Source: Paracoccus denitrificans (GTDB lineage Bacteria > Pseudomonadota > Alphaproteobacteria > Rhodobacterales > Rhodobacteraceae). From it: a stretch of 64,000 nt of DNA. A program made the position numbers and the translations under genes. A model generated the notes under the pieces. That model saw nothing but the letters and a program-made list of their open reading frames with translations. It searched no databases and had not been told where the DNA came from. This document shows positions 60,277-64,000 of this stretch, one piece after another (position 1 is the stretch's first letter; the number at the start of each line of letters is the position of its first letter). The DNA lies in NCBI GenBank assembly GCA_005768755.1, contig VAFL01000010.1:62001-126000 (forward strand), in the 5' to 3' direction.

Positions 60277-61401
60277 ATGTTTCCCCGGTCTTCCATCATT
60301 GCAGCAATTCTGGTTGCCGCTCAGTCTTCGCAGGCTTCGGCCGATCCTGTCACGGTTACCGATGTCACCGGGCGCGAGGTTACGGTAGATGCGCCGGCAG
60401 ATCGGATCATTCTGGGCGAAGGGCGTCAGATCTATCTTCTGGGCGTGCTGGAACGCGATGCACCCTTCCAGCGCGTGGTGGGCTGGCGCGAGGACCTTCT
60501 GCAGGCCGACCCCGATACCTACGCGCTCTATGCCGAGAAATTCCCCGAACTCAAGGACCTGCCCACCTTTGGCGGCTTCAAGGATGGCACCTTTGACGTC
60601 GAACAGGCCGCAGCACTTGATCCTGATGTCGTGCTCATGAATTTCGAGGCGAAGCAGGCGACCGAGGATGCCGGCTATGATGACAAGCTGGCCGAATTGG
60701 GCATTCCGATCGTCTATGTGGATTTCCGCGAGGATCCGATGGCCCATAGCGTCCAGTCCATGCGCATCATGGGTCAGTTGATCGGACGGCAGGACAAGGC
60801 CGAGGAATATGTCAGCTTCGTCGAAGAACAGATGGCGCGGGTCACCGATGTGCTGGCCGACGCCGAATTCGAACGCCCGAGGGTCTTTGTCGACCGCGCC
60901 GGCGGCTATTCCGACGATTGCTGCATGACCTTCGGTGACGGCAATTTCGGCGAATATGTCGAGATCGCAGGCGGCACGAATATCGCCAGCGACATCCTGC
61001 CCACCACCTTCGGGACGCTTAACCCCGAACAGATCATTGCCGCCAACCCTCAGCAGGTGATCGTCACCGGCGGTCAGTGGGAAGCTTACGTTCCCGGCGG
61101 CGCCTGGGTCGGCGTAGGTCCGGGATCGGACATGACCGAGGCCCGCGCCAAGCTGGAAGCCCTGACCCAGCGCACCGCGATGACCGGTATCGAAGCCGTA
61201 GAGACCGGACAGGTTCACGCAATCTGGCACCAGTTCTACGACAATCCCTATTACTTCGTGGCGGTCCAGCGCCTTGCAAAATGGTTTCACCCCGAACTTT
61301 TCGCCGATCTCGACCCCGAGGCAACGCTGCAGGAGCTGCATAATCGCTTCCTGCCGGTGCCCTACAAGCCCGGGTATTGGGTCTCTCTGAATGAACAGTA
61401 A
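60277..61401 (+). CDS. Iron/siderophore-type ABC substrate-binding protein
   Basis: A 374-residue periplasmic protein of the FepB/BtuF/FecB class (PF01497) with a signal peptide (about 1-23, ending QSSQASA). Mature blocks are VTDVTGREVTVDAPADRIIL, ALDPDVVLMNFEAKQAT, the GIPIVYVDFREDP segment near 140 and a C-terminal lobe with NPQQVIVTGGQWEAY. A Cys pair (SDDCCMTFGDGNFGEY) lies near 210. GGAG at 60264-60267 sets the ATG at 60277 over GTG 60268. It heads a three-gene importer. Iron-siderophore, heme or corrinoid are all possible; iron is favoured by family. Confidence 0.88.
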   Translation: MFPRSSIIAAILVAAQSSQASADPVTVTDVTGREVTVDAPADRIILGEGRQIYLLGVLERDAPFQRVVGWREDLLQADPDTYALYAEKFPELKDLPTFGGFKDGTFDVEQAAALDPDVVLMNFEAKQATEDAGYDDKLAELGIPIVYVDFREDPMAHSVQSMRIMGQLIGRQDKAEEYVSFVEEQMARVTDVLADAEFERPRVFVDRAGGYSDDCCMTFGDGNFGEYVEIAGGTNIASDILPTTFGTLNPEQIIAANPQQVIVTGGQWEAYVPGGAWVGVGPGSDMTEARAKLEALTQRTAMTGIEAVETGQVHAIWHQFYDNPYYFVAVQRLAKWFHPELFADLDPEATLQELHNRFLPVPYKPGYWVSLNEQ

Positions 61402-62461
61402 GGCGGACCCTGTCGGCAAACCTGCGGAAGGGCGCGATTTCTATCGCGCCCTTGTTCTTCGCAGGCAGATGATCCTGCTGGGGCTGTCCGTGGCACTGCT
61501 GATAAGCTTTTGCGTTGACCTTGCGCTGGGACCGGCAAATTACGAATTGGGCCAGGTCATCCGGGCGCTATTCCTGCCCGGCACCGTAGACGATCAGCTG
61601 CGCGTCATCCTGTGGGAGATCCGGATGCCGGTCGCCCTGATGGCGCTTGTCGTGGGCGCCAGCCTGTCGGTCGCGGGCATGCAGATGCAGACGATCCTGA
61701 ACAACCCGCTGGCCAGCCCCTTCACGCTTGGGATCTCTGCCGGGGCGGGGTTTGGCGCGGCGCTGGCACTGGCCTTCGGGGTGGCGCTGTTTCCGCTTGC
61801 GGTCGATTACGTCATTCCGGTCAATGCATTTCTGATGGCCATGCTGACCTCGCTGGCGATCTACGGGCTCAGCCTGCGGCGCGGCGTGACCAGTGAAACC
61901 ATCGTGCTGCTTGGGATTGCGCTGGTGTTCATCTTCAACGCGCTGATGTCACTGATCCAGTTCTTTGCCAGCCAGCAGGCCGTCGCGGCCGTGGTGTTCT
62001 GGACGATGGGCAGCCTGACCAAGGCGACATGGCCGAAACTGTGGGTATCGCTGGCCGTTCTGGTGGCAGCCCTTCCACTGCTGGCGCGGCGCGGCTGGTC
62101 GCTGACCGCGATGCGGCTTGGCGATGCCAAGGCGGAAAGCATGGGCGTCAACCTGCGCGGTTTGCGACTGGAGGCGTTGATGATCGTCAGCCTGCTGGCC
62201 TCGATTTCGGTTTCCTTTGTCGGCACCATCGGCTTTATCGGACTGGTCGGGCCGCATATCGCCCGGATGCTGCTGGGCGAGGATCAGCGCTTTCTTTTGC
62301 CCGGCGCCGCCATTTCCGGGGCACTGATCCTGTCGGTGGGATCGGTCCTGTCCAAGATGATCATCCCGGGCACGGTGATCCCCATCGGCATCGTGACCTC
62401 CATCGTCGGCATCCCCTTCTTTCTTTACCTGATCCTGAACCGCCGGGTGGCGACATGGTAA
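61391..62461 (+). CDS. FecCD-type ABC transporter permease
   Basis: A 356-residue FecCD-family permease with about ten spans. Family blocks are LWEIRMPVALMALVVGASLSVAGMQMQTILNNPLASPFTLGISAGAGFGAAL near 76 and VSFVGTIGFIGLVGPHIARMLLGEDQRFLLPGAAISGAL near 275, the latter holding the coupling loop. It overlaps the binding-protein gene by 11 bases and the ATPase gene by seven. Inner membrane. Confidence 0.94.
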   Translation: MNSKADPVGKPAEGRDFYRALVLRRQMILLGLSVALLISFCVDLALGPANYELGQVIRALFLPGTVDDQLRVILWEIRMPVALMALVVGASLSVAGMQMQTILNNPLASPFTLGISAGAGFGAALALAFGVALFPLAVDYVIPVNAFLMAMLTSLAIYGLSLRRGVTSETIVLLGIALVFIFNALMSLIQFFASQQAVAAVVFWTMGSLTKATWPKLWVSLAVLVAALPLLARRGWSLTAMRLGDAKAESMGVNLRGLRLEALMIVSLLASISVSFVGTIGFIGLVGPHIARMLLGEDQRFLLPGAAISGALILSVGSVLSKMIIPGTVIPIGIVTSIVGIPFFLYLILNRRVATW

Positions 62462-63237
62462 GCCTGCAACTGCATGACATTTCTGCGGGCTATTCCGGTC
62501 ATGCCGTCATCGCGGACGTCTCGACACCGGTGCTGAAGGGGGGGCAGGTGGTCGCGCTGCTGGGTGCGAATGCCGCCGGCAAATCGACGCTGTTCCGGCG
62601 CATCTTCGGCCTGTTGCACGGCAAGGGGAATGTTCGCATCGAAGGGGCCACGTCCGCCAGACCGATCGCCTATATGCCGCAGGACAATGGCGCGCGCCCG
62701 GTTCTGTCTGTCTACGAATCCATCCTTCTTGCCCGGATGCAGGGGCGCAGGCTGAAGGTGTTGGACGAGGATCACGCCAAGGTCGAGGACATGCTGCGCC
62801 TGCTGGGGATAACCCATCTGCGCAGCCGCAATCTGGGCGATCTCAGCGGTGGGCAGCGCCAGATGGTCAGCGCGGCACAGGCGTTGGCGCAGGACCCGCA
62901 GATCCTGCTGCTGGACGAGCCGACCTCGGCGCTGGATCTCAGCCATCAGATTGACCTTCTGTTGCTGTTGCGCAGCCTGGCGGATGCACAGGGATTGCTG
63001 ATCATTGTCGCGCTGCACGATCTTGGCCATGCCCTGCGCTTCAGCGACGCGGCCCTCGTGCTGCATCGCGGCGGGCTGATCGCCTGCGGGACGACCAGCG
63101 ACGTGATCACACCGGAGCTGTTGCAGGACGTCTTCGATGACGAGGCACGTATCGAAACCTGTTCCAAAGGGCGACCGCAGCTGATCGTCGATGGTCGCAG
63201 CCAGATTTTGCCGATCAGTTCCGGGCATTCCACCTGA
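62455..63237 (+). CDS. Iron/siderophore-type ABC transporter ATP-binding protein
   Basis: A 260-residue FecE/FepC-type ATPase. Walker A is GANAAGKST near 36, the Q-loop is in AYMPQDNGARPVLSVYESILLARMQG, the signature is LSGGQRQMVSAAQALAQ near 134 and Walker B ILLLDEPTSALDLSHQ. The H-loop His is in IIVALHDLGHALRF. It starts inside the end of the permease gene at ATG 62455. A long-stem terminator follows. Confidence 0.94.
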   Translation: MVSLQLHDISAGYSGHAVIADVSTPVLKGGQVVALLGANAAGKSTLFRRIFGLLHGKGNVRIEGATSARPIAYMPQDNGARPVLSVYESILLARMQGRRLKVLDEDHAKVEDMLRLLGITHLRSRNLGDLSGGQRQMVSAAQALAQDPQILLLDEPTSALDLSHQIDLLLLLRSLADAQGLLIIVALHDLGHALRFSDAALVLHRGGLIACGTTSDVITPELLQDVFDDEARIETCSKGRPQLIVDGRSQILPISSGHST

Positions 63238-63241
63238 CCGG

Positions 63242-63307
63242 CACCGTAGCCAGGCGATGTCGGATCCGCTGTCGATCCTGACGGACTTTGCCTGGCTGCG
63301 GTGTTTT
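63242..63307 (+). terminator. Long-stem terminator of the iron-type ABC operon
   Basis: CACCGTAGCCAGGC at 63242-63255 pairs with GCCTGGCTGCGGTG at 63290-63303 (14 bp including one T-G pair), followed by TTTT at 63304-63307. The 34-base loop contains a small inner hairpin (GGATC/GATCC). It lies five bases after the ATPase stop and abuts the convergent oxidoreductase gene. Confidence 0.7.
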
Positions 63308-63313
63308 CTGGTT

Positions 63314-63958
63314 TCAGACGGCAAGCGGCACGCGCAGCGCCGCCGTCAATTCCTTCTGGTTCATCGCGGCACCAAATACCGGCGTGCCGATCGCGAAGCT
63401 GCCCGCATTGGACAGCGGACCTGCGTCGACCGGGTCAAAGCCGATCCGGTCGATGAACCGCGCGACCAGGGCCCGCGCATCCGGGTCATCACCCGCCAAC
63501 GCCATGGCGCGGCGGTCGGGATCGCCCTTGGGCCGGGCATCGCCATCAATCTGATGATAGCCCATATGGTTGAAGCTGCGCACCAGGCGCGCGCCTGCCA
63601 GCCGGTCCGCAATCACTTCACTGCTGGAGGGCGCGCCTTCAAATTCCGGCAACGTGCCATCTGTCGGCGCCCAGTAGTTCATCGCGTCCACCACGACCTT
63701 GCCCGCCAACGCCGCGGCATCGAGGCTGCGATATTTCGACAAGGGCAGCGCCAGCACGATGATATCACTGGCAGCAATCAATACGTCAGCATCGGACGCA
63801 ATCGCCCCCGGAGCTGTGAACTGCAGCACCAGCGAGATTTCTGAAGCGGGCCGCGAGGACGCCACGCGGACCTCATATCCAGCGGCGAGGGCGCGGCGCG
63901 CGACTGCCGTACCGACGCGCCCAGCACCCAGAATCCCGATCACTTTCGGTTCTTTCAT
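63314..63958 (-). CDS. F420-dependent NADP oxidoreductase-like protein
   Basis: A 214-residue Rossmann-fold protein of the NADP oxidoreductase (coenzyme F420-dependent) family. The dinucleotide loop GILGAGRVGTAVARRALAAGYEV lies near residue 8 and ASSRP near 35 suggests NADP binding. VVDAMNYWAPTDG near 93 and RLVRSFNHMGYHQID near 127 are family blocks. On the minus strand GGAGG lies six bases before the ATG at 63956-63958, favouring it over the GTG at 63973. These proteins occur in bacteria without F420, so the true electron partner is open. Confidence 0.85.
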   Translation of the reverse strand: MKEPKVIGILGAGRVGTAVARRALAAGYEVRVASSRPASEISLVLQFTAPGAIASDADVLIAASDIIVLALPLSKYRSLDAAALAGKVVVDAMNYWAPTDGTLPEFEGAPSSSEVIADRLAGARLVRSFNHMGYHQIDGDARPKGDPDRRAMALAGDDPDARALVARFIDRIGFDPVDAGPLSNAGSFAIGTPVFGAAMNQKELTAALRVPLAV

Positions 63959-63969
63959 CTGTTCCTCCG

Positions 63970-64000
63970 TCACACGGCCTTGGCAACTTCGGCCGTTTCG
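63970..64000 (-). CDS. 3' end of an upstream gene (partial)
   Basis: The last 31 bases on the minus strand can be read as the end of a coding frame, ETAEVAKAV followed by TGA at 63970-63972. It stops just before the ribosome site of the oxidoreductase gene, as expected for an operon neighbour. Only nine codons are visible, so the reading is tentative and the product cannot be named. Confidence 0.35.
   Translation of the reverse strand, partial: ETAEVAKAV

Noticed and set aside
1..64000. CRISPR arrays, prophage or intact insertion sequences
   Set aside because: I found no regularly spaced repeats, transposase, integrase or phage structural genes; the only hint of mobility is the small HTH-like frame after tRNA-Arg.

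Overview
The window looks like a chromosomal segment of an alphaproteobacterium of the order Rhodobacterales, most like Paracoccus or a near relative. The grounds are high-GC coding sequence throughout, a direct-repeat LexA box of the GTTC-N7-GTTC type, several TRAP transport cassettes, and a PA0069-type radical SAM gene. The genus is inference. I see no prophage, intact insertion sequence, CRISPR array or rRNA; there is one tRNA, for Arg (CCU).

Layout. 1-8.2 kb: housekeeping and stress genes (zf-TFIIB protein, carboxylesterase, HNH nuclease, an SOS-boxed radical SAM gene, two Lrp/AsnC regulators divergent from ilvC, an unknown protein, yghU). 8.5-13.8 kb: a MATE exporter, a DUF333 lipoprotein and dnaE. 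13.8-18.4 kb: a BMP-type (nucleoside-like) ABC importer. 18.8-22.3 kb: betI and choXWV for choline uptake, with a clear palindromic operator. 22.3-30.2 kb: small proteins, argO/argP, yebC, two convergent SLC13-RCK carriers around a lipoprotein, and a ymdB phosphoesterase. 30.3-34.2 kb: a soluble PAS-HAMP chemoreceptor, hutH, and a decayed hutC gene that is visible only when reading frames are joined.

34.2-43 kb is a carbohydrate block: alpha/beta hydrolase and GH15 on the plus strand, and on the minus strand a LacI regulator, an SbmA/BacA-like ABC transporter with fused ATPase, a GH3 beta-glucosidase and a glycoamylase/GH144-type enzyme. None of the hydrolases has a signal peptide, so the substrate appears to be imported before it is cut; the YddA/BacA-like transporter is the only candidate importer in the block. 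This is the most unusual system in the window.

43-51 kb: tRNA-Arg, a low-information stretch with a small HTH-like ORF, then a GntR regulator, a DapA-superfamily lyase and TRAP genes dctQMP sharing a GGATCC-centred operator, followed by two tiny ORFs and a large anchored WG-repeat-like protein. 51.2-59.8 kb: a divergent MarR regulator and a seven-gene operon (acyl-CoA ligase, enoyl-CoA hydratase, SDR, TRAP dctPQM, tannase/feruloyl-esterase family hydrolase). It reads as a scheme to cleave an ester outside the cytoplasm, import the acid and activate it as a CoA thioester, with a hairpin attenuator between dctP and dctQM. 59.9-64 kb: a metallo-beta-lactamase-fold gene fragment, an iron/siderophore-type ABC importer with a possible iron-responsive palindrome and a strong terminator, and an F420-type NADP oxidoreductase at the edge.
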